This document shows, piece by piece, positions 16,734 through 25,258 of a stretch of DNA of 64,000 nt. The position numbers and the translations under genes were made by a program. The notes below the pieces were generated by a model, which had not been told where the DNA came from, did no database searches, and saw nothing but the letters and a program-made list of their open reading frames with translations. How positions within the stretch are numbered: position 1 is the stretch's first letter; each line of letters opens with the position of its first letter. Source of the stretch: Pseudomonas syringae (GTDB lineage: Bacteria; Pseudomonadota; Gammaproteobacteria; Pseudomonadales; Pseudomonadaceae); NCBI RefSeq assembly GCF_001698815.1, contig NZ_LGSI01000051.1:186001-250000 (forward strand), read 5' to 3'.

Positions 16734-18173
16734 ATGACCAATCTTCTGCTTTACCAAAGAATCGCCCAGCAATTGGCCGAAGACATTCGTCGTGGTGTTT
16801 ATCAGCCCGGCGAGCGCGTTCCATCGGTGCGCAAGATGAGTTCGCAGCTTAACGTCAGCCATGCAACCGTTCTGCAGGCCTATGCGAATCTGGAAGACCA
16901 GGGTTTGATTCGCGCGCGGCCGCAGTCGGGCTATTACGTACACCAGACGCCCGCGCTCACCGCGCCGACGCCTGATATTGCCCGTGTCGAGCGGCCGGGT
17001 CTGGTTACCCGCAGCAGCATCATTCAACAGGTATTGGTCGAATCGCGGCGCGAAGGTGTGTTCCCTCTCGGAGCGGCAGTGCCCCACGTCGATTATCTGC
17101 CGGTCCGCGCCTTGCACCAGCAGATCGCCAAGGTCACCCGTTTTCACAGCCCGCGTGCCTTCAGCTATATGTTCAGCCCCGGATTCGAGCCGTTGCGCCG
17201 TCAGGTTGCAATTCGAATGCGTGATGCTGGTGTCGTAGTCGATCCGTCTGAAGTGGTTATCACCCACGGTTGCGTTGATGCCCTGCAGATGTCGCTTCGG
17301 GTTCTGACGCGTCCTGGCGATCTGATCGCCGCCGAGTCACCCACCTATTACGGCCTGTTGCAGTTGGCGGATCTGTTGGGCCTGAAGGTTATTGAAATTC
17401 CCAGTGACCCGGCCACAGGAATCAGCCTGGAAGCCTTGCAGTTGGCGGCCAACCAGTGGTCGATCAAGGCGCTGGTGCTGACTTCCCGGCTGAGCAATCC
17501 ATTGGGTGGCACCATTCCGGAAGAGCGGCAAAAACACCTGCTGCGCCTGGCCTCCGATTTTGATATCCAGATCGTTGAAGACGATATCTATGGCGAGCTG
17601 ATGTTCGAGCTGGGCCGGACCAAGGCGTTGAAAGCATTTGATCGGTTGGGCAGGGTGATTTACTGCTCCAGCTTTTCCAAGACCTTGTCGCCGGGCGTGC
17701 GTATTGGCTGGATGATTGCCGGCAAATATCAGCCTGAAATTCAGCGTCTCCAGACATTCAGTACTCATTCAGCCTGCAGTGTCACGCAGATGGGTGTAGC
17801 GGCGTACCTTGAAAACGGCGGTTATGACCGGCATTTGCGCTTCATTCGCCTTGAATACCGGAAAAACCTCAGCGCCTTTCAGTTGGCGGTGCAGCAGTTT
17901 TTCCCCGAAGGCACGCAAATGAGTCGTCCAACCGGTGGATTTATCCTTTGGGTGAGTTTGCCGGGGCGGGTGAACACCCAGGATCTCCATGTCCGGGCGC
18001 TTGAGCAGGGCATCAGCATCGCTCCAGGGCTGATCTTCAGCAATACAGAACAGTTTAACCACTGCATTCGTCTTAACTGTGGCGTCCCTTGGAATCGTGA
18101 GGCTGAACGCGCCTTGATGACCTTGGGAATGTTGGCGAAACAACTCTGTCAGGAAGCGGTCGAACCGTATTGA
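16734..18173 (+). CDS. MocR/GntR-type regulator with aminotransferase-like domain
   Basis: A 479-residue fusion. The GntR winged HTH (about 1-75: GVYQPGERVPSVRKMSSQLNVSHATV) is joined to a fold-type I aminotransferase domain (about 100-470). The PLP lysine is visible in SSFSKTLSPGVRIGW, and SRLSNPLGG and VEDDIYGEL are family phrases. MocR proteins use PLP as an effector-sensing group to control vitamin B6, GABA or amino-acid genes. No target gene sits beside it in opposite orientation, which is unusual for this family. The regulated pathway is unknown. Confidence 0.88.
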   Translation: MTNLLLYQRIAQQLAEDIRRGVYQPGERVPSVRKMSSQLNVSHATVLQAYANLEDQGLIRARPQSGYYVHQTPALTAPTPDIARVERPGLVTRSSIIQQVLVESRREGVFPLGAAVPHVDYLPVRALHQQIAKVTRFHSPRAFSYMFSPGFEPLRRQVAIRMRDAGVVVDPSEVVITHGCVDALQMSLRVLTRPGDLIAAESPTYYGLLQLADLLGLKVIEIPSDPATGISLEALQLAANQWSIKALVLTSRLSNPLGGTIPEERQKHLLRLASDFDIQIVEDDIYGELMFELGRTKALKAFDRLGRVIYCSSFSKTLSPGVRIGWMIAGKYQPEIQRLQTFSTHSACSVTQMGVAAYLENGGYDRHLRFIRLEYRKNLSAFQLAVQQFFPEGTQMSRPTGGFILWVSLPGRVNTQDLHVRALEQGISIAPGLIFSNTEQFNHCIRLNCGVPWNREAERALMTLGMLAKQLCQEAVEPY

Positions 18174-18228
18174 AGGGGCGCGCAAGGCTCTAGCTCGCGT
18201 AAACGTCGCAAATTGTGTCCGTTTGGAT

Positions 18229-18257
18229 CTCTTGGCTTGTCACGGGCAAGTCAAGAG
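18229..18257. other. Hairpin upstream of the lipoprotein gene
   Basis: CTCTTGGCTTG, loop of seven bases, CAAGTCAAGAG: an 11-bp stem with one G-U pair and no T-run. It lies between the MocR-type gene and the lipoprotein gene. It could end the upstream message or act in the leader of the lipoprotein gene. Confidence 0.4.
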
Positions 18258-18294
18258 GCCAGCATATGATTCTCAACCTTGACTGCCGTTGCCT

Positions 18295-19014
18295 ATGAAT
18301 GCCTTTCGCTGTGTCGGATTGTTGATCATTTTTCTGCTGAGTGCCTGTGATTCTCAGGACGCTGCTGTACCCAAGCCGAAAGTTGCTGCTGAAAAGAAAG
18401 TCGAAACGTCTGCCGTCCTGACCCCGAATCTGACTCCGGCTCTTGAAGCACCGGCGGCTATCGTCGAGCCCGAGTCCAAGATTGTCGAAGCGACGGTGTC
18501 GCCGGCCGAACCGTCGCGGCCAGCGGTGCATGAGTTGAAACCCAACGTTGGAGTGGTGCCGGTAGTCGTCACCAAAGGCGGCGGGTCCCGCGCTGCCAAG
18601 GCGCCCGTGGATATCCAGGCAGCGTTGCCCAAGGATGGCAACGCCAAAGCGCCTGCATCCACCATTCCCATCGCCAAGACCAAAGCTGAGTCCACGCTTA
18701 CCCTCAAGCGCGAGCAGGGGGGTAAGAAAACCGTCACGGCGAAGAACGAAGTGACTAAAGATACGCGTCTGAACTCACCCAAGCTGGATCTGAGTCTGCC
18801 CCCGGAGCTGGTCAAGCAGATGACGCCGCCTAAATCGGTGATCACTTCGACGCGCAAGCCGGTATTGCCGCAGATGTTTGGTGATGGCTCCTCGGGTGGA
18901 GGACCGTTTGAGCTCAATGGCCGACTGTTGAGCAATGAAATGCAGTTGCAGATGCGCAATGACAATCGGCGCGATGTCGAGGGTGCCGCGCTGGACTTCA
19001 AGTTCAAGCAATAG
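18295..19014 (+). CDS. Hypothetical lipoprotein, low-complexity Ala/Pro/Lys-rich
   Basis: A 239-residue predicted lipoprotein: hydrophobic start with lipobox LLSAC (cysteine about 18), a disordered Ala/Val/Pro/Lys-rich middle (about 25-150), and a more conserved-looking C-terminus with LDLSLPPELVKQM and NEMQLQMRNDNRRD. I do not recognise a domain. The long disordered linker suggests a tether from the membrane through the periplasm. The ATG at 18295 is preferred over a TTG two codons earlier. Confidence 0.65.
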   Translation: MNAFRCVGLLIIFLLSACDSQDAAVPKPKVAAEKKVETSAVLTPNLTPALEAPAAIVEPESKIVEATVSPAEPSRPAVHELKPNVGVVPVVVTKGGGSRAAKAPVDIQAALPKDGNAKAPASTIPIAKTKAESTLTLKREQGGKKTVTAKNEVTKDTRLNSPKLDLSLPPELVKQMTPPKSVITSTRKPVLPQMFGDGSSGGGPFELNGRLLSNEMQLQMRNDNRRDVEGAALDFKFKQ

Positions 19015-19117
19015 TCGGGTTTCGCGCACCTGCGTGGGCCACCCGGAATCCAATCATTTTCAAACAGTCGTTTCAGCGGTTACTATCTGCTCGTCATTTT
19101 TGCAAAGTGTATGAGTC

Positions 19118-19375
19118 ATGGAATGCCGCTCCGGTTGTGGTGCCTGCTGTATTGCTCCTTCCATCAGTTCTCCCATTCCGGGCATGCCAGAAGGTAAGCC
19201 CGCTGGAGAACGTTGCCTGCATTTATCGGTCGAAGCGCTATGTGGCTTGTTTGGCAAGCCCGAGCGGCCTGCGGTGTGCAGCCAGTTCAAGGCAGCAGCC
19301 GATGTCTGTGGGATTGATCAGGCTGACGCCATTCGCATCATCAATTGGTGGGAGGCGGCGACAGCAGTTGCATGA
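19118..19375 (+). CDS. YkgJ-family cysteine-cluster protein
   Basis: A small 85-residue protein whose N-terminus reads MECRSGCGACC, that is, cysteines at 3, 7, 10 and 11, with more at about residues 34, 42, 54 and 63. This arrangement is that of the YkgJ (UPF0153, CxxxCxxCC) family, thought to bind zinc or an Fe-S cluster. The last part, RIINWWEA, is also typical. Function is unknown. It lies upstream of the START-domain gene, 56 bases apart. Confidence 0.8.
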   Translation: MECRSGCGACCIAPSISSPIPGMPEGKPAGERCLHLSVEALCGLFGKPERPAVCSQFKAAADVCGIDQADAIRIINWWEAATAVA

Positions 19376-19431
19376 AAAGCGCTGTTCGGCAGAAGTGATT
19401 TATCGAATTTCCAACAATAAGGAATACAACA

Positions 19432-20040
19432 ATGGGTTCGCTGCATCGAATAGCGGTCGTCTGTGGATTTACGGTGCTGATGGCAGCAACTGCCCAGGCT
19501 GAAGACTGGCAAGTCGCCAAGGACGAGGGCGGGATCAAGGTCTCCCTGAGTGACGTGGCGGGCTCCAAATACAAGGCTTATCGCGGCGAGACCGTGATCA
19601 ATGCCAGTATCGCCAAGCTGCGCGGGTTACAGGAAGACGTAGTCGGCGCCTGTGCCTGGGTTCATGAGTGCAAATCGCAGAAGCTGCTCAAGCATGAGGG
19701 CAACAAGGCCTGGACCTACACCCAGTTCAATACGCCCTGGCCGGTGACGCCGCGCGACTCGGTGCTTGAAGTGACGACCGAGCAGGGCGCGGATGGCAGC
19801 CTGACTCGCAAACTGGAAGGACAGCCCAAGTACATCCCCGAAGAGCAAGGCTTTGTGCGTGTTGCTCAGGTAGAGGGTTTCTGGAAATTTCTGCCGCTGG
19901 GCGCTGACAGGACGCAAGTCACTTACCAGGTCCACACCGAACCGGGTGGTAGTGTGCCTTCGTGGTTGGCAAACAAGTTCGTGGTCGACGCGCCCTTCAA
20001 TACCTTGAAGGCGTTGAAGGATCGCGCAGAGAAGAAATGA
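19432..20040 (+). CDS. START-domain protein, exported
   Basis: A 202-residue protein with a cleavable signal peptide (about 1-23, ending TAQAEDW). The rest is a START/polyketide-cyclase-like domain, with YRGETVINASIAKLRGL, WTYTQFNTPWPVTPRDSVLE and VEGFWKFLPLGADRTQVTYQV. START domains bind lipids or other hydrophobic ligands; here the export signal places it in the periplasm. The ligand is unknown. It converges on gltA, with a strong two-way terminator between them. Confidence 0.82.
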   Translation: MGSLHRIAVVCGFTVLMAATAQAEDWQVAKDEGGIKVSLSDVAGSKYKAYRGETVINASIAKLRGLQEDVVGACAWVHECKSQKLLKHEGNKAWTYTQFNTPWPVTPRDSVLEVTTEQGADGSLTRKLEGQPKYIPEEQGFVRVAQVEGFWKFLPLGADRTQVTYQVHTEPGGSVPSWLANKFVVDAPFNTLKALKDRAEKK

Positions 20041-20069
20041 TCTGGATTGATTGGCGATAGCGCACATGC

Positions 20070-20098
20070 AAAAAGGGCTGCCAATGGCAGCCCTTTTT
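20070..20098. terminator. Bidirectional terminator between the START-domain gene and gltA
   Basis: AAAAAGGGCTGCC, loop AAT, GGCAGCCCTTTTT: a perfect 13-bp stem with A and T runs at its foot, between converging genes. Confidence 0.95.
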
Positions 20099-20115
20099 CA
20101 CTTTCGGCGGTGAGC

Positions 20116-21405
20116 TTACTTGCGTTCTTCCAGAGGCACGATATCGCGTGATACGTAGCCGGTGTACAGCTGGCGTGGACGGCCAATCTTGTACGGGCTG
20201 GAGAGCATTTCCTTCCAATGCGAAATCCAGCCGACAGTCCGCGCCAGGGCGAAGATCACGGTGAACATGCTGGTCGGGATGCCGATAGCCTTGAGGATGA
20301 TGCCCGAGTAGAAATCGACGTTCGGATACAGCGAGCGTTCGATGAAGTACGGGTCGGTCAGGGCGATCTCTTCCAGGCGCATGGCCAGTTCAAGTTGTGG
20401 GTCATTGGTAATGCCCAGTTCCTTGAGGACTTCGTCGCAGGTCTGCTTCATCACAGTGGCGCGCGGGTCGCGGTTCTTGTAAACCCGGTGACCGAAGCCC
20501 ATCAGCTTGAACGGATCGTTCTTGTCCTTGGCCTTGGCGATGAACTTGTCGATGTTCGAAACATCGCCAATCTCGTCAAGCATGGACAATACCGCTTCGT
20601 TGGCGCCGCCGTGTGCCGGACCCCAGAGCGCAGCGATACCGGCAGCGATACAGGCGAACGGGTTGGCACCCGAGGAGCCTGCCATCCGTACGGTGGACGT
20701 CGAGGCATTCTGCTCATGATCGGCGTGGAGGATGAAAATCTTGTCCATCGCCTTGGCCAATACCGGGCTGATCGGTTTTATCTCGCACGGGGTGTTGAAC
20801 ATCATGTGCAGGAAGTTTTCCGCGTAGCTCAGGTCATTGCGCGGGTACATCATGGGTTGACCCATGGAGTACTTGTAAACCATTGCTGCCAGGGTCGGCA
20901 TTTTCGCGACCAGACGGATCGCCGAAATTTCACGGTGCTGTGGATTGTTGATGTCCAGAGAGTCGTGATAGAACGCCGACAGTGCGCCGACTACGCCGCA
21001 CATGACGGCCATCGGGTGGGCGTCGCGACGGAAGCCGTTGAAAAAGGTCTTCAACTGCTCGTGAACCATGGTGTGGTTCTTGACGATTACCACGAACTGG
21101 GCCTTCTGCTCGGCGGTTGGCAGTTCGCCATTGAGCAGCAGGTAGCAGGTTTCCAGGTAGTCGGACTGATCGGCGAGTTGCTCGATCGGATAGCCCCGAT
21201 GCAGCAAGATACCGTTGTCACCATCGATATAGGTGATTTTCGACTCGCAAGAGGCGGTCGACATGAAACCAGGGTCAAATGTGAAGCGGCCGGTGGCGGT
21301 AAGACCGCGTACGTCGATTACATCGGGACCTACGGTGCCGGTCAGAATGGGCAGCTCGACGGGGGCTGCGCCCTCGATGATCAACTGCGCTTTTTTGTCA
21401 GCCAT
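20116..21405 (-). CDS. gltA: Citrate synthase
   Basis: Condenses acetyl-CoA with oxaloacetate, the entry of the TCA cycle. The 429 residues fit the hexameric, NADH-inhibited type of Gram-negative bacteria. The catalytic histidines are visible in GPAHGGANE and GFGHRVYKNRDPR and the aspartate in PNVDFYSGI. The N-terminal extension MADKKAQLIIEG is normal for the large form. It is transcribed away from sdhC from a strong promoter in the shared region. Confidence 0.98.
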   Translation of the reverse strand: MADKKAQLIIEGAAPVELPILTGTVGPDVIDVRGLTATGRFTFDPGFMSTASCESKITYIDGDNGILLHRGYPIEQLADQSDYLETCYLLLNGELPTAEQKAQFVVIVKNHTMVHEQLKTFFNGFRRDAHPMAVMCGVVGALSAFYHDSLDINNPQHREISAIRLVAKMPTLAAMVYKYSMGQPMMYPRNDLSYAENFLHMMFNTPCEIKPISPVLAKAMDKIFILHADHEQNASTSTVRMAGSSGANPFACIAAGIAALWGPAHGGANEAVLSMLDEIGDVSNIDKFIAKAKDKNDPFKLMGFGHRVYKNRDPRATVMKQTCDEVLKELGITNDPQLELAMRLEEIALTDPYFIERSLYPNVDFYSGIILKAIGIPTSMFTVIFALARTVGWISHWKEMLSSPYKIGRPRQLYTGYVSRDIVPLEERK

Positions 21406-21463
21406 GTGGCCTCCTATTTATGCTTCAAATCATCAGACAGACCCCCCACGCAGGGCCCGCACC

Positions 21464-21491
21464 ACTATAGTGAGATAAATTCTAAAGTCAA
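21464..21491 (-). promoter_or_regulatory. Sigma-70 promoter of gltA
   Basis: On the minus strand TTGACT (21491-21486) and TATAGT (21469-21464) are 16 bases apart, close to consensus, with the start codon about 60 bases downstream. Confidence 0.75.
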
Positions 21492-21606
21492 TTTGCCTAA
21501 AGTCGTGTTCCAGAAGGCTTACAGGGCTACTTTTTCCTCGAAAATACCTGCCGTTTACGCCTTTTATCCTACTAAAGCAATCCGCTATTAGCGGTAGGTC
21601 TTCGCG

Positions 21607-21635
21607 TTGTCATTAGCGACCTAACTGTCTATACT
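21607..21635 (+). promoter_or_regulatory. Sigma-70 promoter of sdhCDAB
   Basis: TTGTCA (21607-21612) and TATACT (21630-21635) are spaced by 17 bases, a strong match. It should drive sdhCDAB and perhaps also the suc genes by read-through. Confidence 0.78.
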
Positions 21636-21757
21636 CGGCGTCCGACCGCCAGGGGCTTTTAGGGCCTGTTTTACTGGGGGTCGTCACTTCCTGGGTAGTG
21701 GGTACCTGACCAGTGCACTTCCCAACAACTTGCCCTGATTGTTAGGGGCTCTTCAGT

Positions 21758-22144
21758 GTGAAAAAAGCCGTGAATAGCCAACGACCTGTAAACCTAGATC
21801 TAAGGACCATCAAACTCCCCATCACCGGCGTTACGTCATTTCTTCATCGTGTTTCCGGCATCATTCTCTTCCTCGGTCTTGCAATCATGCTTTGGGCATT
21901 GAGCAAATCGCTGGGTTCGCAAGAGGGTTTTGACGAGGTGAAGGCATGCATGACCAGTCCGCTGGCCAAGTTCGTCGCCTGGGGTCTGTTCTCCGCCTTG
22001 CTGTATCACCTCGTGGCCGGTATTCGCCACCTGGTTATGGACATGGGTGTCGGTGAAACGCTGGAAGGCGGCAAGCTGGGCTCGAAAATCGTTATCGCCG
22101 TGTCTGCGGTGCTGATCGTTCTGGCGGGAGTTTGGATATGGTAA
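21758..22144 (+). CDS. sdhC: Succinate dehydrogenase, cytochrome b556 subunit
   Basis: Membrane anchor of respiratory complex II. It has 128 residues with three hydrophobic helices. The N-terminal RPVNLDLRTIKLPITGVTSFLHRVSG is typical, and the haem-ligand histidine lies in LLYHLVAGIRHLVMD (about residue 84). The GTG start at 21758 is supported by AGGGG nine bases upstream. It overlaps sdhD by seven bases, so the two anchors are translationally coupled. Confidence 0.95.
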   Translation: MKKAVNSQRPVNLDLRTIKLPITGVTSFLHRVSGIILFLGLAIMLWALSKSLGSQEGFDEVKACMTSPLAKFVAWGLFSALLYHLVAGIRHLVMDMGVGETLEGGKLGSKIVIAVSAVLIVLAGVWIW

Positions 22145-22506
22145 CCAACGTCACTAACCTGTCGCGTTCGGGCCTCTATGACTGGATGGCGCAGCGCGTA
22201 TCTGCGGTCGTGCTCGCGGCTTATTTCATTTTCCTGATCGGATACATCATCGCGCACCCAGGTCTGAGCTATGCCCAATGGCATGGTCTGTTCGCGCATA
22301 ACGGGATGCGTATCTTCAGTCTGCTGGCCCTCGTTGCCCTGGGCGCTCACGCCTGGGTCGGCATGTGGACCATTGCGACCGACTACCTGACGCCGATGGC
22401 GCTGGGCAAGCCGGCGACTGCGATCCGTTTCCTTTTCCAGGCGGTCTGCGGCGTTGCGATGTTCGCTTACTTCGTCTGGGGCGTGCAGATTCTTTGGGGT
22501 ATCTGA
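22138..22506 (+). CDS. sdhD: Succinate dehydrogenase, hydrophobic membrane anchor
   Basis: Second membrane anchor of complex II, 122 residues, three membrane helices (about 18-38, 55-75, 95-118). YDWMAQRVSAVVLAAY carries the conserved residues near the quinone site, and the haem-side histidine is in ALGAHAWVGMWTIATDY. The start overlaps the end of sdhC; sdhA begins three bases after the stop. Confidence 0.94.
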   Translation: MVTNVTNLSRSGLYDWMAQRVSAVVLAAYFIFLIGYIIAHPGLSYAQWHGLFAHNGMRIFSLLALVALGAHAWVGMWTIATDYLTPMALGKPATAIRFLFQAVCGVAMFAYFVWGVQILWGI

Positions 22507-22509
22507 TTC

Positions 22510-24282
22510 ATGGCTAACATTAATACGCTTTCTTTTGACGCCATCATCATCGGTGGCGGCGGTGCTGGCATGCGCGCGGCATTGCAGCTGGCACAAGGTG
22601 GTCACAAGACCGCCGTGGTCACCAAGGTGTTCCCGACTCGCTCCCACACCGTTTCTGCCCAGGGTGGCATCACCTGCGCCATCGCTTCGGCAGATCCAAA
22701 CGATGACTGGCGCTGGCACATGTACGATACCGTCAAGGGTTCCGACTATATCGGTGACCAGGACGCTATCGAGTACATGTGTTCCGTAGGTCCGGAAGCC
22801 GTGTTCGAACTCGAACACATGGGCCTGCCGTTCTCGCGCACCGAACAAGGCCGCATCTATCAGCGTCCTTTCGGCGGTCAGTCCAAGGATTTCGGCAAGG
22901 GCGGTCAGGCAGCACGTACATGCGCAGCAGCCGACCGTACCGGTCACGCCTTGTTGCACACTCTGTACCAGGCCAACCTGAAAGCCGGCACCGTATTCCT
23001 CAACGAATACTACGCAGTGGATCTGGTGAAGAACCAGGATGGCGTGTTTGTCGGCATCATCGCTATCTGCATCGAAACCGGTGAAACCTCCTACATCCGC
23101 GCTAACGCGACTGTACTGGCTACCGGCGGCGCTGGCCGCATCTATTCCTCCACGACCAACGCCCTGATCAACACCGGCGACGGCGTCGGCATGGCATTGC
23201 GTGCAGGTGTTCCGGTTCAGGACATCGAAATGTGGCAGTTCCACCCAACCGGCATTGCCGGTGCAGGTGTACTGGTCACGGAAGGTTGCCGTGGTGAAGG
23301 TGGGTACCTGATCAACAAGCACGGCGAGCGTTTCATGGAGCGTTATGCTCCGAACGCCAAGGACCTTGCCGGTCGTGACGTTGTAGCGCGTTCGATGGTC
23401 AAGGAAATCATTGCCGGTAACGGCTGTGGTCCTGATGGCGATCACGTGATGCTCAAGCTCGATCACCTGGGCGAAGAAGTACTGCACAGCCGTCTGCCAG
23501 GCATCATGGAATTGTCCAAGACCTTCGCACACGTCGATCCGGCCGTTGCGCCGATCCCGGTTGTACCAACCTGCCACTACATGATGGGCGGCGTTGCCAC
23601 CAACATTCATGGTCAGGCGATCACCCAGGACGCCGCTGGCGTCGACCAGATCATTCCGGGTCTGTTCGCTGTAGGCGAAGTGGCCTGCGTATCGGTTCAC
23701 GGCGCCAACCGTCTGGGCGGCAACTCGCTCCTCGACCTGGTGGTGTTCGGTCGTGCTGCGGGTATCCATCTGGAACAAAGCCTGCGTGAAGGTGTCGACT
23801 ACCGTCGGGCCACCGAAACCGACGTTGACTTCGCCCTTGAGCGTCTGGCGGGCCTCAACGCTCGTGAGACCGGCGAAGACGTGGCTACCCTGCGTAAAGA
23901 ACTGCAAAGCTGCATGCAGAACTACTTCGGTGTATTCCGGACTGGTGAATACATGCAGAAAGGTATCGCTCAACTGGCGGGCCTGCGCGAGCGCATTTCC
24001 AACGTCAAGATCAACGACAAGAGCCAGGCGTTCAACACCGCTCGAATCGAAGCGCTTGAGTTGCAAAACCTGCTTGAAGTGGCCGAAGCAACGGCGATTG
24101 CCGCCGAAGTTCGTAAAGAGTCCCGCGGTGCTCACGCCCGTGAAGACTACGAAGATCGCGACGACCAGAACTGGCTGTGCCACACCCTGTATTTCCCGGG
24201 TGAAAAACGCGTAGCCAAGCGTGCCGTGAACTTCTCGCCGAAGACTGTTCCGACTTTCGAACCCATGATTCGGACTTACTAA
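22510..24282 (+). CDS. sdhA: Succinate dehydrogenase, flavoprotein subunit
   Basis: Catalytic subunit that oxidises succinate to fumarate with covalently bound FAD. It has 590 residues, the normal length. The Rossmann motif GGGGAGMRAAL is near residue 14 and the FAD-linking histidine lies in RSHTVSAQGG (about 45). Active-site segments EGCRGEGGYL and CHYMMGGVATNIHG are visible, and the C-terminal FAD contact is HGANRLGGNSLLDLVVFGR. Its operon neighbours supply the Fe-S subunit and the anchors. Confidence 0.98.
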   Translation: MANINTLSFDAIIIGGGGAGMRAALQLAQGGHKTAVVTKVFPTRSHTVSAQGGITCAIASADPNDDWRWHMYDTVKGSDYIGDQDAIEYMCSVGPEAVFELEHMGLPFSRTEQGRIYQRPFGGQSKDFGKGGQAARTCAAADRTGHALLHTLYQANLKAGTVFLNEYYAVDLVKNQDGVFVGIIAICIETGETSYIRANATVLATGGAGRIYSSTTNALINTGDGVGMALRAGVPVQDIEMWQFHPTGIAGAGVLVTEGCRGEGGYLINKHGERFMERYAPNAKDLAGRDVVARSMVKEIIAGNGCGPDGDHVMLKLDHLGEEVLHSRLPGIMELSKTFAHVDPAVAPIPVVPTCHYMMGGVATNIHGQAITQDAAGVDQIIPGLFAVGEVACVSVHGANRLGGNSLLDLVVFGRAAGIHLEQSLREGVDYRRATETDVDFALERLAGLNARETGEDVATLRKELQSCMQNYFGVFRTGEYMQKGIAQLAGLRERISNVKINDKSQAFNTARIEALELQNLLEVAEATAIAAEVRKESRGAHAREDYEDRDDQNWLCHTLYFPGEKRVAKRAVNFSPKTVPTFEPMIRTY

Positions 24283-24293
24283 GGGTGGCCGAT

Positions 24294-24998
24294 ATGTTGC
24301 AAGTCAGTGTTTATCGCTACAACCCGGATCGGGACGCAGCGCCGTTCATGCAGGAATTCCAGATCGATACCGGTGGTAAAGACATCATGGTCCTGGACGT
24401 CCTGGCCCTGATCAAAGAGCAGGACGAAGGCTTTTCCTATCGTCGCTCTTGCCGTGAAGGCGTTTGCGGTTCCGATGGCATGAACATCAACGGCAAGAAC
24501 GGCCTGGCGTGCATCACGCCGCTGTCTGCCGTGGTCAAGAAGAACAAGCTGGTGGTTCGTCCACTGCCTGGTTTGCCGGTGATTCGTGACCTGGTCGTCG
24601 ATATGAGCATCTTCTACAAGCAGTACGAGAAGGTTAAGCCATATCTGCTCAACGACACTCCGGCTCCGGCCATCGAGCGTCTGCAGACTCCGGAAGAACG
24701 TGAGAAGCTCGACGGCTTGTACGAGTGCATCCTGTGCGCCTGCTGCTCGACTTCCTGCCCATCCTTCTGGTGGAACCCGGACAAGTTCCTTGGTCCGGCT
24801 GCATTGCTGCAAGCCTATCGTTTCCTGGCTGACAGCCGTGACAACCAGACCGCCGAACGTCTGGCGGCACTGGACGATCCGTTCAGCGTATTCCGCTGCC
24901 GCGGGATCATGAACTGCGTCAACGTCTGTCCGAAAGGCCTTAACCCAACCAAGGCTATCGGTCACGTTCGCAACATGCTTCTGCAAAACGGCGTCTGA
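24294..24998 (+). CDS. sdhB: Succinate dehydrogenase, iron-sulfur subunit
   Basis: A 234-residue electron-wire subunit of complex II. The 2Fe-2S cysteines are in SCREGVCGSDG and LAC (about 52-75), the 4Fe-4S motif is CILCACCSTSCP (about 146) and the 3Fe-4S/second motif is CRGIMNCVNVCPKGL (about 203). I start it at ATG 24294, eight bases after AAGGG; a GTG nine bases earlier leaves no room for a ribosome site. A terminator-like hairpin 40 bases after the stop separates sdh from suc. Confidence 0.97.
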   Translation: MLQVSVYRYNPDRDAAPFMQEFQIDTGGKDIMVLDVLALIKEQDEGFSYRRSCREGVCGSDGMNINGKNGLACITPLSAVVKKNKLVVRPLPGLPVIRDLVVDMSIFYKQYEKVKPYLLNDTPAPAIERLQTPEEREKLDGLYECILCACCSTSCPSFWWNPDKFLGPAALLQAYRFLADSRDNQTAERLAALDDPFSVFRCRGIMNCVNVCPKGLNPTKAIGHVRNMLLQNGV

Positions 24999-25037
24999 TT
25001 CGACTGTTGTACCCGTTACACTGCTTCACCGAAATCG

Positions 25038-25071
25038 CTGCGGCGCAGGCTTCAACCGGCGCCGTAGTTTT
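25038..25071 (+). terminator. Terminator-like hairpin between sdhB and sucA
   Basis: CTGCGGCGC (25038-25046) pairs with GCGCCGTAG (25059-25067) over 9 bp with one G-U pair, then TTTT. It may give partial termination between sdh and suc. Confidence 0.6.
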
Positions 25072-25076
25072 AACCT

Positions 25077-25258
25077 GAGCAGCAGCTTGTAATGCTGCGG
25101 CTCTTATTTTGAAGAAATGAGACCAGCAGGGGCATCCGGGCTGGTACCCGGACTATCTGCGTGATCCTTAGTGGCTTGATACAGTCGCTGCACATGACTA
25201 TCTCAGGTTTGCTGTGGTGTCTTCGCCGGTGGTGTCCCCTTACCGAGGGTGACCAAGC
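25077..25258 (+). promoter_or_regulatory. Structured leader of sucA
   Basis: Two further hairpins precede sucA. GAGCAGCAGC (25077-25086) pairs with GCTGCGGCTC (25094-25103) with one mismatch and is followed by TTATTTT, again terminator-like. TCCGGG (25135-25140) pairs with CCCGGA (25147-25152). CCAGC (25123-25127) can instead pair with GCTGG (25140-25144), which would exclude the TCCGGG stem. A conserved RNA called sucA-II has been described upstream of sucA in Pseudomonas; I believe this is that element, but no covariance search was run. Confidence 0.5.

Larger units (their letters stand above)
21406..21757. other. Divergent gltA/sdhC control region
   Basis: The 352 bases hold a gltA promoter on the minus strand and an sdhC promoter on the plus strand, listed separately. 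I see no gene. Predicted leaders are about 55 bases for gltA and about 115 bases for sdhC. The sdhC leader is rich in G and T and ends in AGGGG before the GTG start. Confidence 0.7.

Noticed and set aside
24999..25258. Small RNA or tRNA gene between sdhB and sucA
   Set aside because: No cloverleaf or anticodon arm can be drawn; the hairpins fit terminators and an mRNA leader better.
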